A stretch of 64,000 nucleotides of DNA from Synechococcus sp. UW105. GTDB lineage: Bacteria > Cyanobacteriota > Cyanobacteriia > PCC-6307 > Cyanobiaceae. A program made the position numbers and the translations under genes. Positions 54,837-63,963 of the stretch are shown here, piece by piece. The stretch is from assembly GCF_900473935.1 (NCBI RefSeq), contig NZ_UCNN01000015.1, forward strand, positions 1-64,000, given 5' to 3'. Numbering within the stretch: position 1 is the stretch's first letter; each line of letters opens with the position of its first letter. A model generated the notes under the pieces. It made no database searches, was not told the origin of the DNA, and was given only the letters and a program-made list of their open reading frames with translations.

Positions 54837-55952
54837 TTAACGATTCACCAGGTCTAACAACGTCCAAATTGTTACAAGGCCAGTGAGCGGTTGGCTCACC
54901 GCCCCAATCGCATCACTACCTTTAGCCATAAGACTTCGTCCAACACGCACTGTGTCTCCCTGCCGAAGCGGGGGGTTAGAAGCATTAGAAACGCCTTGAC
55001 TCATGTCGAAACGGAAGCGCTTTAGAGTGGCGGTACCATTTCGATTGATCCGCACCAACTCAACATTGCCACCATTCGCCCTCCAGTCTTTCAAGCCCCC
55101 AGCTGCTAATATTGCTTGTACAAGTGGTGTATTTGCCATTAACTCAAGACGACCAGGACTATTCACCTCGCCAATCAAATTCACTTCGATCATCTTTGGC
55201 GAAAGGTTAGCAGCCGCCAGCTCAATTGCTTCGGATGGCGGTTCCTCAGCGCGATCCAACCGGATCATGTCTCCATCAAAAAGAAAAGGATTTTGCTGCT
55301 GATCTCCCTTCAGCACTAGATCGAGCAAGTTTAGATGCGTGCGTTTGTAACGAAACGGTGTGCCGGGCAATCGTCTCTGCAGCTGAACCACTCTCAAATT
55401 TGCCTGCTGGGAGATTCCACCTGCCTTTTGTATCGCATCCACCACCGTTGGTAGACCGCTCATACTCAAAGCGGGAGCGCCTTCAGTTTGGGTGGTTTCC
55501 CTCGTGGTAAGTGAATACAAACCAGGTCGCTCCACAGCCCCCACCACTGTCACGCGAATAGGCCTTGGCTTGACAATGAGCAGCTGAAGCTCAGGCCGTA
55601 AAAGTTGATCTCCAAGCAGCTGTTGTGCCCAAAGACTGGCCTGCTGAATCGTGAGACCACTCAGACGCACACTCCCCACTAATGGTAAGGACACGCTGCC
55701 GTCGTTCAAAACTTCTAACGTCCCTGAGAGATCCGGAGCACCGAACAGCTTGAGCTCAAGAAGATCGCCAGGACCGATGATGTAAACGTCATCTTGCAGA
55801 GATGGATATTGGGCTTGCAGCTCCCTCTCGGGAGGAACGTTAGGCAACACAACCTCTTGCCCACTAGCCGCCAATCCAAACGGACCAGACACAAGCAGCA
55901 TCAAGGCAAGACTCAAGCGACTCGCTCGATTCACGGCAACAGCAGCAACCAC
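54837..55952 (-). CDS. Polysaccharide export protein, Wza-like
   Basis: 371 residues, start GTG 55952 or GTG 55934. N-terminal signal peptide (RLSLALMLLVSGPFGLAAS), then the Poly_export domain with DVYIIGPGDLLELKLFGAPDLSGTLEV and SLPLVGSVRLSGLT, followed by two SLBB-like segments (VTVVGAVERPGLY and EVNLIGEVNSPGRLELM). Wza-type proteins form the outer-membrane and periplasmic channel that takes long polysaccharide chains out. There is no lipobox Cys in the signal region, unlike E. coli Wza, so anchoring may differ. It is divergent from the Wzc-like gene. Confidence 0.9.
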   Translation of the reverse strand: MVAAVAVNRASRLSLALMLLVSGPFGLAASGQEVVLPNVPPERELQAQYPSLQDDVYIIGPGDLLELKLFGAPDLSGTLEVLNDGSVSLPLVGSVRLSGLTIQQASLWAQQLLGDQLLRPELQLLIVKPRPIRVTVVGAVERPGLYSLTTRETTQTEGAPALSMSGLPTVVDAIQKAGGISQQANLRVVQLQRRLPGTPFRYKRTHLNLLDLVLKGDQQQNPFLFDGDMIRLDRAEEPPSEAIELAAANLSPKMIEVNLIGEVNSPGRLELMANTPLVQAILAAGGLKDWRANGGNVELVRINRNGTATLKRFRFDMSQGVSNASNPPLRQGDTVRVGRSLMAKGSDAIGAVSQPLTGLVTIWTLLDLVNR

Positions 55953-55984
55953 AACACTTCGAGGCTTTCATGCCTTTAGTCAAA

Positions 55985-55998
55985 AGGGTTTGAACCCT
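55985..55998. promoter_or_regulatory. Inverted repeat in the wza/wzc intergenic region
   Basis: AGGGTT (55985-55990) and AACCCT (55993-55998) are a perfect 6-bp inverted repeat with a 2-base spacer, in the 75-base gap between the divergent export and kinase genes. A TTGAAC at 55990-55995 overlaps it and could be a -35 element. Role as operator is inference. Confidence 0.4.
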
Positions 55999-56027
55999 GT
56001 ACAGTTCGCGTTCCGAATGCTTTGTGA

Positions 56028-58490
56028 ATGTCGAGTCTGATCCCACGACCGGGCACTTCGCCCTCGGGGCCAGGTCCTGAAATTCAGACGGTGCACGTGC
56101 GTGATTTAGGCACGACTGGACAGCCCCTAAAGCAAGGCAATGACAACAATGACGTTGATCTGCGCGAGCTTTGGCAGGCACTGGTCAGACGGAAAAAGCT
56201 TGTTGGCGTAACCGCCGGATCCATCATCGTGCTGGCTGCGTTGATGACTTGCTACCAGCGCCTCTTCCGGCCTGTCTATCAGGGTTCTTTTTCATTGCTG
56301 ATCACCGATCCAATCAGCAGTGATGGTCGGGCTCCCAGCACTGCCACTGGAGCAAGCGGCGCGGTCTTTGAGGATCTGGCGCTCAACACGACGAGGAATG
56401 ACATCCCCACCCTTATTGAGGTGCTTCAAAGCCCACTGCTGCTATCACCAGTCGCCAAGCAATTCGGCCTGACCGCCGGAGAATTGAATGAGCGCATTTC
56501 GATTACCACTGGAGGAGAAAAACGCAATGAGGCCAAAGGCGTTCTCAACGTGAGCCTCATAGGACGCAAGCCCAATGAGGATTCGAAGCTACTTGAGGCT
56601 GTCAGTGAAGTTTACCTTCAGGCGGCCTTACAACAACGCCAGCAACGACTGTCAGATGGCCTGGAGTTCCTCAACAAGCAGGCTCCTTCTCTAGAAAACA
56701 AAACTTCCGAGCTCCAAGGAAAGCTTGCCTCTTTCCGCGAACGTCACTCCCAACTTGAGCCAAGCGTTGAAGGAGGAGCTCTCAAAGAACGCCAGATTGC
56801 TCTTGAAACAGTTGTAATGAACATAAAGTCCGAACGCAACAGGCTTTCCAGAGTGCGAGCAGAAATTGCCGCGGGCAACCTCAGCGCGCGAAGCTTTCAG
56901 GAAGCCGTTAGCACCGGCAGTAGCAATGCAAGCAGCGGCCAAACTCAAGGCTTATCAGTAACTGATGCTGACCAAACCCTGCTACAGCAAACTCTCAAGG
57001 TGGAAAGCGAACTCGCCGAAGCACGTTCCAAATATCAGCGCAACTCTGCGATGGTGCGAAGCCTGGAATCGCGCCTCAACCAACTCCAGCCACTGCTCCG
57101 CAAAAACCAGCTCGAAGCCGTTGATGCTGCTTTAAAGCTGAACGCGGGGCGGCTAGATACTGCCAATCGCCAGCAAGAACAGCTGGAAAGTCGCTTTCTC
57201 AAGCAACCCGCCTTAATCCAAGAATACGAAGCTCTGCAACAGGATCTCAACATTGCCAAGGCAAACCTGTCAGGGCTCGTGAAAGCACGCGAAAAATTTC
57301 AACTGGAAATGGCTCAGCGCTCTGTGCCATGGCGGGTACTTTCTCCTCCAGAAATCAATCCTGAACCGATCAAACCCTCGGTGCCCCGCAACATGGCCCT
57401 GGGAGTGTTGATCGGTCTGATCTCTGGTGCTGGAGCAGCTCTGCTGCGAGAACGTTTCGATCATGTCTTCCGCAAACCCGAAGAAGTGAAGGACGATTTG
57501 GGTTTACCTTTATTAGGCCATGTGCCCCATGTACAGTTTTTCGAAGGGGTAAGAGAAAACAAACGTTTTCTACTCGAAGAACTTGATCGCTCAGTCTCAA
57601 GTGATGCAAACACACTTGAGACCACAGATTCAGAGTCACGACGTCAACAAATCTATCAACGCTTTTTCTATCAAGAAGCATTCCGGAACCTGTTTACCTC
57701 CATTCGCTTCCTCAACAGCGACACACCCTTGAAGGCCATCGCCCTCACCAGCTCTCAACCTGCAGAAGGCAAATCACTTGTGAATGTGTTGTTGGCCAAA
57801 ACCCTTGCAGAAATGGGGCAACGGATATTGCTGGTAGATGCCGAATTACGTAAACCACAAATGCACAGCCGTCTTGGACTCAACAACCTCATGGGCCTCT
57901 CCAATCTGTTGACCGGTGAATCTAATGATTGGCAGAAAGTCGTACAAAAGGTGGATACTTATGAAGGCTGGTCGGTCATCACTGCTGGTCGGCGGCCACC
58001 CGATCCAGCACGCCTAATGAGTTCAAAGCGCATGCATCAATTAGTACAGGACCTAAAAGAAAGTGGCCAGTTCGACCTCATTCTCTTCGACACCCCACCG
58101 GTATTAGGCCTGGCCGATGCTGCCTTGGTGTCTGAACATTGTGACGGCTTGATGCTGCTGGTGAGCTTAGGCCGTGTAGACCGCAGCCTGCCAAAAGAAG
58201 CCATTGCGCGTATTCGCACCAGCGGGGTACCACTTTTAGGCCTAATCACCAATTCCATCAATAGTGGAATGGATGGCTCCGAAGCGTATGGATATGGAAA
58301 CTATGGGTCTGCGTATCAGTATGGATATAGCGACAGCTATGCAAAGTTCCAAACGCCTGCAACTTATGCGCATTATGCGAACGACGACGATTCCTCATCA
58401 AGAATCGCTCCTCAAGAAGCTAATACCACTTGGAAGGGCAAAGTGCGCCAACGCTGCGGGCAAATGATGCGCTGGCTTGACGGCAGATAA
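56028..58490 (+). CDS. Wzc-like polysaccharide co-polymerase and tyrosine autokinase
   Basis: 820 residues. A membrane helix (about 51-75) follows a Wzz-type N-terminal domain; a long coiled-coil periplasmic region spans about 190-440; a second membrane helix (about 445-470) leads to a BY-kinase domain with Walker A SSQPAEGKS, Walker A' LLVDAELRKP and Walker B LILFDTPP. The tail (about 753-785) holds nine Tyr, the usual autophosphorylation cluster. It controls chain length and export. In Walker A' the second acidic residue is Glu, where the consensus has Asp. The stop codon overlaps the phosphatase ATG by one base. Confidence 0.9.
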   Translation: MSSLIPRPGTSPSGPGPEIQTVHVRDLGTTGQPLKQGNDNNDVDLRELWQALVRRKKLVGVTAGSIIVLAALMTCYQRLFRPVYQGSFSLLITDPISSDGRAPSTATGASGAVFEDLALNTTRNDIPTLIEVLQSPLLLSPVAKQFGLTAGELNERISITTGGEKRNEAKGVLNVSLIGRKPNEDSKLLEAVSEVYLQAALQQRQQRLSDGLEFLNKQAPSLENKTSELQGKLASFRERHSQLEPSVEGGALKERQIALETVVMNIKSERNRLSRVRAEIAAGNLSARSFQEAVSTGSSNASSGQTQGLSVTDADQTLLQQTLKVESELAEARSKYQRNSAMVRSLESRLNQLQPLLRKNQLEAVDAALKLNAGRLDTANRQQEQLESRFLKQPALIQEYEALQQDLNIAKANLSGLVKAREKFQLEMAQRSVPWRVLSPPEINPEPIKPSVPRNMALGVLIGLISGAGAALLRERFDHVFRKPEEVKDDLGLPLLGHVPHVQFFEGVRENKRFLLEELDRSVSSDANTLETTDSESRRQQIYQRFFYQEAFRNLFTSIRFLNSDTPLKAIALTSSQPAEGKSLVNVLLAKTLAEMGQRILLVDAELRKPQMHSRLGLNNLMGLSNLLTGESNDWQKVVQKVDTYEGWSVITAGRRPPDPARLMSSKRMHQLVQDLKESGQFDLILFDTPPVLGLADAALVSEHCDGLMLLVSLGRVDRSLPKEAIARIRTSGVPLLGLITNSINSGMDGSEAYGYGNYGSAYQYGYSDSYAKFQTPATYAHYANDDDSSSRIAPQEANTTWKGKVRQRCGQMMRWLDGR

Positions 58491-58975
58491 TGGCATCTCA
58501 ACCTTCACACTTTAGGATCGACTGGGTGCTTGTTAATGAGCTGGCTATTGGCCCTGCTCCAAGAGCCGAGCGGCACTTAGCACGCTTGGAAGAAGAAGGT
58601 GTCAAAGCCATATTGAGCCTCTGCAGCCTTGATGAGGCTCCACCACCCTCTGGACTTGAGAACAAGTTCTCATGCAAGCGTCTTGTGCTTCCCGATCACC
58701 GAAGTGGTCGCATGCCAGAACTCAGCGAACTCATTGAGGCCCTCAGTCTGTTGGAAGAGCTACAACAGCAACACGGAACAGTATTCGTTCATTGCGTTGC
58801 AGCAATGGAACGCTCACCACTGGTATGCCTAGGCTGGCTGGTCTGTAAGCAATGCCTTAGCCCCGAAACAGCCCTCGATTATCTCATGCAAGTCCATCCT
58901 GGAACCAATCCTTTGCCCGGACAGCTTGCTCTACTACGAATCCTGCAATTCGAAAAAAATAATCTCCCCCAATGA
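58490..58975 (+). CDS. Dual-specificity-type protein phosphatase
   Basis: 161 residues. The CX5R active-site loop is FVHCVAAMERSPLV (Cys followed five residues later by Arg-Ser), with upstream LVLPDHRSGRMPELSEL that could carry the general-acid Asp (PDH). Cysteine-based phosphatase folds of this small size suit dephosphorylation of the Tyr tail of the Wzc-like kinase, with which it shares one base. Bacterial capsule loci usually use an LMW-PTP (Wzb) or a PHP phosphatase (CpsB), so a DSP here is a different solution. Only 161 residues; no signal peptide. Confidence 0.8.
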   Translation: MASQPSHFRIDWVLVNELAIGPAPRAERHLARLEEEGVKAILSLCSLDEAPPPSGLENKFSCKRLVLPDHRSGRMPELSELIEALSLLEELQQQHGTVFVHCVAAMERSPLVCLGWLVCKQCLSPETALDYLMQVHPGTNPLPGQLALLRILQFEKNNLPQ

Positions 58976-59502
58976 GCAAGCCAGGCATCCATTAAGGCGA
59001 TACTTGCTTGTTGTTCTTCAGTCAAAGCACAAGGACCTTACCAAACCCTCCAAGACTGAAAGAAAATATCGAGCATACCCTAAAAGAAGACTGGCTTAGC
59101 TTCGTTCAGGATCAAACAACTGATCAACACATAGTGCGATTGCATAAAGCCATTATTCCACGATGAGTATTAAAATGCCAACAGGCATCGAAGCCTTGAG
59201 GGCTGTCCCACATCAGGCAAATGAATTAAAGGGCAATTCCCTTTGAGCTGGGAACTAATAATGCTAAGAACAGAAAGCAAACAATGGACTCTTCACAAGC
59301 AGAATGACCGCTCCTTACAGAGACGAACCAAAACATACACTGTCAAACGTGGAAAGAAATACTTATTCTTGCAGCTCATGCTATGACAGGAGACCAGCCA
59401 AACCTCAATCATTTAGCAACGCGTTTCAACCAACAACGTATCTAGTAGAACTGCAATGGATGACAAAAACGAGAGCAATTCGCGCCCCAAGCAGAAACTA
59501 AC
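58976..59502 (+). other. Region without an intact gene, possible 5' remnant of the next gene
   Basis: 527 bases with three short plus-strand frames: 59304-59501, one from ATG 59456 to a TAA near 59580, and a short one from about 59261. None has a start signal that fits the outer-membrane gene. Frame 59304 ends LVELQWMTKT and frame 59456 starts MDDKNESNS and continues KLTWELAS. They may be one disrupted N-terminal part. I see no promoter or terminator. Confidence 0.35.
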
Positions 59503-60489
59503 TTGGGAACTGGCATCTGCCAACAAAAACCAAGTGTCATTTTACGAGAATCGAATCGCATCGCCGGAAACGATGACTTAACTGATAAGAGAGTACATAC
59601 CAGCAGCACTGACAACAAGAGTGAAGCGTACGCAGGCCTTTCTTCCCCCAAGCCTCCGAAGCTGCAATCCTTGAATCGCTCGATTGCCTTCAGTGATGGA
59701 ACTTTGGGGCCCGATCTCAGCATCCGCGTCCCAAATGGCCTCCGATGGAGTCAACGCTGGTTCGGCGATGCCTCCATCCTTGGCTACGACTACCAAGATG
59801 GCCGCAACTCCGATGATGCCTTCATCCCATCTCGCGATTCCGGCGATTTGGATGGCTGGGCAATCGTTCATGCCAACATCCTTCAGACGCGCAACTGGAG
59901 TGTGGCACTGAACACCTCCTTCCGAAGCCTCCAACACGACCCCGAGATCCCTGGAGGCAGTACAGGAATTGAGGACGGCATCAGTTCCGGTTTTCGAATT
60001 GCGCGCGCGATCGGAGATACAGGCGGCATAGCCTTTGGCGGCGAGCAAGTCATCCAATGGGATGACAACACGGATACGGGCCGCAACCTCTATCTAATGG
60101 CGTCTAACGGTTGGTGGCTTGGCGACAAGGGCTCTAACTATCCTCTGTTCATCGCCAATGGAGGCTTTGGAACCGGACGCTTTGCCTCGCTTACCGATCG
60201 CGATGAGCCCTTCAACTTCACATGCAGACCAGTAGAAAAGAACCGCAAGGTCGCCCAAATCGATGAAAACCTTTGCTGGGGAGCGATTGGCTCCGTCAGC
60301 CTTGTATTCAACGAGAGATGGAGCACTTTCGTAGAGTATGCAATCAGTCGGGCCACACTAGGGATATCAACGAATCTCACTAACGATCTTCCTCTGCGCA
60401 TGACGGCTGGCATTCACGTTGTGGAAAATAACGAAATCATGAGCTTCAACCAATTGCGCTGGATGGTGCAAGCAAGTGTTAATTTTTGA
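59503..60489 (+). CDS. Probable outer-membrane beta-barrel protein, start uncertain
   Basis: 328 residues from a TTG at 59503, the earliest start before the frame closes. The first ~60 residues are low in hydrophobicity and give no signal peptide, which is odd for an outer-membrane protein. The core RSIAFSDGTLGPDLSIRVPNGLRWSQRWF and alternating strands (LQTRNWSVALNTSF, GGIAFGGEQVIQWD) up to the C-terminal WMVQASVNF suggest a beta-barrel; the terminal Phe is the usual barrel-assembly signal. This type recalls an abundant uncharacterised family in marine Synechococcus. Function is unknown. The true N-terminus may be in the upstream region in a different frame. Confidence 0.6.
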   Translation: MGTGICQQKPSVILRESNRIAGNDDLTDKRVHTSSTDNKSEAYAGLSSPKPPKLQSLNRSIAFSDGTLGPDLSIRVPNGLRWSQRWFGDASILGYDYQDGRNSDDAFIPSRDSGDLDGWAIVHANILQTRNWSVALNTSFRSLQHDPEIPGGSTGIEDGISSGFRIARAIGDTGGIAFGGEQVIQWDDNTDTGRNLYLMASNGWWLGDKGSNYPLFIANGGFGTGRFASLTDRDEPFNFTCRPVEKNRKVAQIDENLCWGAIGSVSLVFNERWSTFVEYAISRATLGISTNLTNDLPLRMTAGIHVVENNEIMSFNQLRWMVQASVNF

Positions 60490-60658
60490 AGACTAATCCT
60501 TCAAAGAGGGCAGAGACATTTGACTACACTCTATTGATTGACTTGATCGACTCAACCAGAACGACATCCTTATCTAGTTGGCAATCGCATCAATAGCTGA
60601 AGTCAGCCGAATCACCGTCATTCAGCAATTCAAGAGAGCGGAGGACAAACATCGATGG

Positions 60659-61540
60659 TCAAAGATCCTTAGGTGTGTGAGCCTTCGCAAGAATGGGTCC
60701 GCTAATACTGGAACCCTGTTGGATCGTGCCTACAGCCCCGACACAGGGTGGCGAGATAGCAAGAGAGGAATGCACGCCGGTCCGATTAAAAATCTCGGAC
60801 TGATCAAAATGCCCTTCTATCACAAACCAATCGATATCGTGAACGTCATCAGGTACTGGACGTCCTACTGCCTCATAAGCCCAGCTGTAGTGGGCTGTAA
60901 ACACAACACTAGGAACATTGGTCCCTGCCATGACTAGTCCATGATTTGTGATCGCTTCACGAATAAAGCGATCACAAACAGGCCCCAAGTACGGCGGCAT
61001 CATCCCCCAAAGAGGCAAGACACGGAAACCGGAGGGGTAAAAGACGTAGCAGGAGGTATCAACATGACGAAGGGCATAGTCTTCGTCCGCCATCCCGGGA
61101 ATCTCAGTGCCGTCGGGAAGCGCACACTGCCTTCCCATTGCCAGAACATCCGCATTGGGATGGCGATGGTGCAGTGACACCATCGTCTTTAAGTGCCATG
61201 GCCTGAACCAGTTGTCAGCGTCGAGAAACAGAATTGGCCAGTAGCCTTGATTGATCGCCGAAATCGCCCCGAGACAGCGAGGGGTGTTGCCGTTATCAGC
61301 ATGAGCCTTGGGCAAGGTGATGTGATCGACATCCCAACCAGCCAGCTCAGGTCGTGGATGGCCATCCGCGACCATCACATGTCGAAGTGGCCAATCTCCC
61401 TCCTGCTCCTGGCAGCTGCGATGACAGCGCTCCAGCACAGCAAGCGATTCCTCGTAATAGGGAGTGATCACCGCTGCACCACGTGGAGCCATCGCTGAGC
61501 CGCGAGGGGCAAGATTGGAAACGTTGCTGAGAGCTGTCAT
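60659..61540 (-). CDS. Glycosyltransferase family 2-like
   Basis: 293 residues. [26 protein letters not shown], then HVMVADG, and [14 protein letters not shown] with the DxD-like motif. The rest contains [12 protein letters not shown] and FDQSEIF. Its start overlaps hisS by 4 bases, so both are in one operon. The acceptor is unknown and its role need not be in the capsule locus; high GC and codon use look like core genome. Confidence 0.82.
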   Translation of the reverse strand: MTALSNVSNLAPRGSAMAPRGAAVITPYYEESLAVLERCHRSCQEQEGDWPLRHVMVADGHPRPELAGWDVDHITLPKAHADNGNTPRCLGAISAINQGYWPILFLDADNWFRPWHLKTMVSLHHRHPNADVLAMGRQCALPDGTEIPGMADEDYALRHVDTSCYVFYPSGFRVLPLWGMMPPYLGPVCDRFIREAITNHGLVMAGTNVPSVVFTAHYSWAYEAVGRPVPDDVHDIDWFVIEGHFDQSEIFNRTGVHSSLAISPPCVGAVGTIQQGSSISGPILAKAHTPKDL

Positions 61541-62898
61541 CCCCTCCTCCTGCTCACTCCTGCATCCTTACCACCTGCACCAGGTTTAGCGCCGTTTTGA
61601 AGAGCCTCGACCAGCAGCCCGAGATCGTTGAGGCTCCAATCCTGCTGTTGAGCGTCCCCGGCATCCGGCACAGCTGACGTCAGTGCTTTAAGCCGCACCA
61701 CACTGCGTTCGGCCTCTTCCTCACCAATCACCAGGGCAAAGGCGGCGCCACTGCGGTCGGCTCGCTTGAACTGCTTTGCAAAGGCCGAGCCTGATTCATC
61801 GCGCTGTACGGCCAAGCCAGCTAATCGCAACTGCCTGCAGAGGACGAGGGCTTGGCGTTGGGCCTGCTCTCCCCGGTTCACCAAATACACATCAGGTGAA
61901 GCCTCCTTCACGAGGCGAGCTGCACGACCGCTGGGGTTAGCGGTTGCCGCAGCCTCCAGTACCAAGAGCAACCGTTCCATCCCCAAGGCCCAGCCAATGG
62001 CCGGGGTGGGATCACCGCCAAGCTGCTGAACCAGACCGTCGTAACGACCACCACCGCAGACGGTGGCCTGAGCACCAAGTTGATCGCTGGTGATCTCGAA
62101 CGCTGTGTGACCGTAGTAATCGAGACCACGCACCAGGCGGGGATTCACGGCGTAAGGGATCGAGAGATCATCAAGCGCCTTGAGCACTGCCTGATGGCGA
62201 CTAAGACTGTCAGCAGCGAGGCTCTGCTCCAACATCGGAGCGTCCTGGAGTAGCTCGCGAGTCTGGGGATGCTTGCTGTCAAGAATACGCAGAGGGTTGG
62301 TGCTCAGCCGTTGCTGCGAATCAGCATCCAACAACTCCTGCCGCTGCTCTAACCACGAGACAAGGCGACTGCGATAGACCTGGCGATCATCTGGCGTACC
62401 GAGCGTGTTGATCTCAAGAGCCAGACCATCGACGCCCAGATCAGCAAGCAGATCCCAGGCGAGGGCGATCACTTCTGCATCGCTGAACGCTGAGGTCACA
62501 CCAAGCCATTCCACACCGATCTGATGGAACTGGCGCTGCCGGCCGGCCTGGGGCCGCTCATAACGAAACATCGGCCCGCTATACCAAAGGCGCTGCGATC
62601 CCTGCGCAAGTAATCCGTGCTGCAGCGCAGCGCGCACCACTGAGGCCGTCCCCTCGGGCCGCAAGGTGCAGGACCGGTCTCCACGATCCTGAAAGGTGTA
62701 CATCTCCTTGCCGACAACGTCGGTGGCTTCGCCGATTCCACGAGCGAACAACTCGGTGACCTCCAGCATCGGGGTTCGGACCTCTCGGCAACCCCAGCGC
62801 TGAAAATGCTGACGAGCCAAGGATTCAACCGCCTGCCAGCGGCAAGTCTGCTCAGGAAGCAGATCGACCATGCCGCGCAGGCTTTGCAGTTGCGTCAT
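61537..62898 (-). CDS. hisS: Histidyl-tRNA synthetase
   Basis: 453 residues from ATG 62898, with GTG at 62904 possible. Class II core motifs: [20 protein letters not shown], motif-2-like [13 protein letters not shown] and [11 protein letters not shown], HisA region [14 protein letters not shown] and [14 protein letters not shown], and motif 3 [16 protein letters not shown]. Charges tRNA-His. The adjacent glycosyltransferase upstream ends 16-22 bases away on the same strand. It marks the return to core genome. Confidence 0.95.
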   Translation of the reverse strand: MTQLQSLRGMVDLLPEQTCRWQAVESLARQHFQRWGCREVRTPMLEVTELFARGIGEATDVVGKEMYTFQDRGDRSCTLRPEGTASVVRAALQHGLLAQGSQRLWYSGPMFRYERPQAGRQRQFHQIGVEWLGVTSAFSDAEVIALAWDLLADLGVDGLALEINTLGTPDDRQVYRSRLVSWLEQRQELLDADSQQRLSTNPLRILDSKHPQTRELLQDAPMLEQSLAADSLSRHQAVLKALDDLSIPYAVNPRLVRGLDYYGHTAFEITSDQLGAQATVCGGGRYDGLVQQLGGDPTPAIGWALGMERLLLVLEAAATANPSGRAARLVKEASPDVYLVNRGEQAQRQALVLCRQLRLAGLAVQRDESGSAFAKQFKRADRSGAAFALVIGEEEAERSVVRLKALTSAVPDAGDAQQQDWSLNDLGLLVEALQNGAKPGAGGKDAGVSRRRG

Positions 62899-62920
62899 CG
62901 ACACGGAGAAATCACCGCAG

Positions 62921-63898
62921 TCAGTTTGCCGGGGAGCTGTCCGCTGGCCTGCGCCGGGGCGATCGGCTTGGTTTTGCCGCAGGCTTGGCTTTGGCAGTTT
63001 TCGCTGCGGGTTTGGCCTTGGCCATCTTGGATGCTGGCGTCTTGGCTACCGCAGGCTTGGCTGGGCTGCTCTTACCGACTGGCTGTGCAGAGACAGCAGC
63101 GACAGCTCCATCCAGCACGGAAACCGATGAAGTGGACGTAGAGGCAGAAGGAGCACTCAACGGTGACGTCGTCGCTGTCGCGGCTGGGGCCGCCGTGAGC
63201 TGAGCACTGAGACGGGTGAGCAGATCGGCCTGAGAGGCTTCCGAGAAGGCGTAGCTGCCCACATGGGTGAGGGCGAAACGCTTGGAAATAAAAATTCGCC
63301 CCCCCAGCGCACGCCAGCGATTACAAAACAGCCAGTCTTCGCTCATAAACACCTTTTCACCAAACAACCCGCACTCAAAGAAGGCGTGAAGGTATTCATT
63401 GATCGAGGGATCCAATCCACAATCGTCGGTGTATTTCAATTCGGGCATTGCCTCGGCCATGCGACTGAACACCTCCCGCTTCAGCAAGAGGAAACCGGTG
63501 CCAATGCGTTCAACTTCTGCCTTGCCATCATCAGCCTCTCCATCCGTGATCGGATTGATCACATAATCGATTGGCAAACTTTTCTTGGGGTAACCACCAC
63601 CGATCACATCAACATCTTCTTGAAGCAGCATCAAGATGTATTCAGGATCAAAGCCGATATCCGCATCCAGAAACATCAGATGGGTCGCACGGGGATTATG
63701 CATTGCCCTTGCGACCAGGGCATTTCGCCCCCTTGGAATCAGGCTTTCATTCACCAGCGTGTCCAGGCTCCACTCCAGACCCAACTGCGGAGCTCTAGCA
63801 ATAAATCTCACAAAACTGGTGAAGGTGACTTCCGAAATCTGACCGCCGTAACAGGGAATCAGAAAATGGATATGCACGCGATCATTGCCAAAGCTCAC
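62921..63898 (-). CDS. GT2-like glycosyltransferase with basic Ala/Lys/Pro-rich tail
   Basis: 325 residues. The catalytic part has [34 protein letters not shown] and [16 protein letters not shown], with DxD in LDADIGF; later [22 protein letters not shown]. From about residue 235 the sequence becomes Ala/Ser/Thr-rich and ends in a run of Lys/Ala/Pro repeats (AKAKPAAK units) like histone-H1 tails. Such a tail is unusual on a glycosyltransferase; it may bind a polyanion or be disordered. The gene is immediately upstream of hisS. Confidence 0.8.
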   Translation of the reverse strand: MSFGNDRVHIHFLIPCYGGQISEVTFTSFVRFIARAPQLGLEWSLDTLVNESLIPRGRNALVARAMHNPRATHLMFLDADIGFDPEYILMLLQEDVDVIGGGYPKKSLPIDYVINPITDGEADDGKAEVERIGTGFLLLKREVFSRMAEAMPELKYTDDCGLDPSINEYLHAFFECGLFGEKVFMSEDWLFCNRWRALGGRIFISKRFALTHVGSYAFSEASQADLLTRLSAQLTAAPAATATTSPLSAPSASTSTSSVSVLDGAVAAVSAQPVGKSSPAKPAVAKTPASKMAKAKPAAKTAKAKPAAKPSRSPRRRPADSSPAN

Positions 63899-63963
63899 TG
63901 ATCCTATGGGGATTTTGCAGAAGCGATGCCAGGATCTTCATCATTGCCTCTGCCTGTAACAGC

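Noticed and set aside
55864-56181. Minus-strand frame with a run of Cys residues
   Set aside because: It is a shadow of the Ala/Val-rich start of the Wza-like gene and of the kinase gene in another frame.
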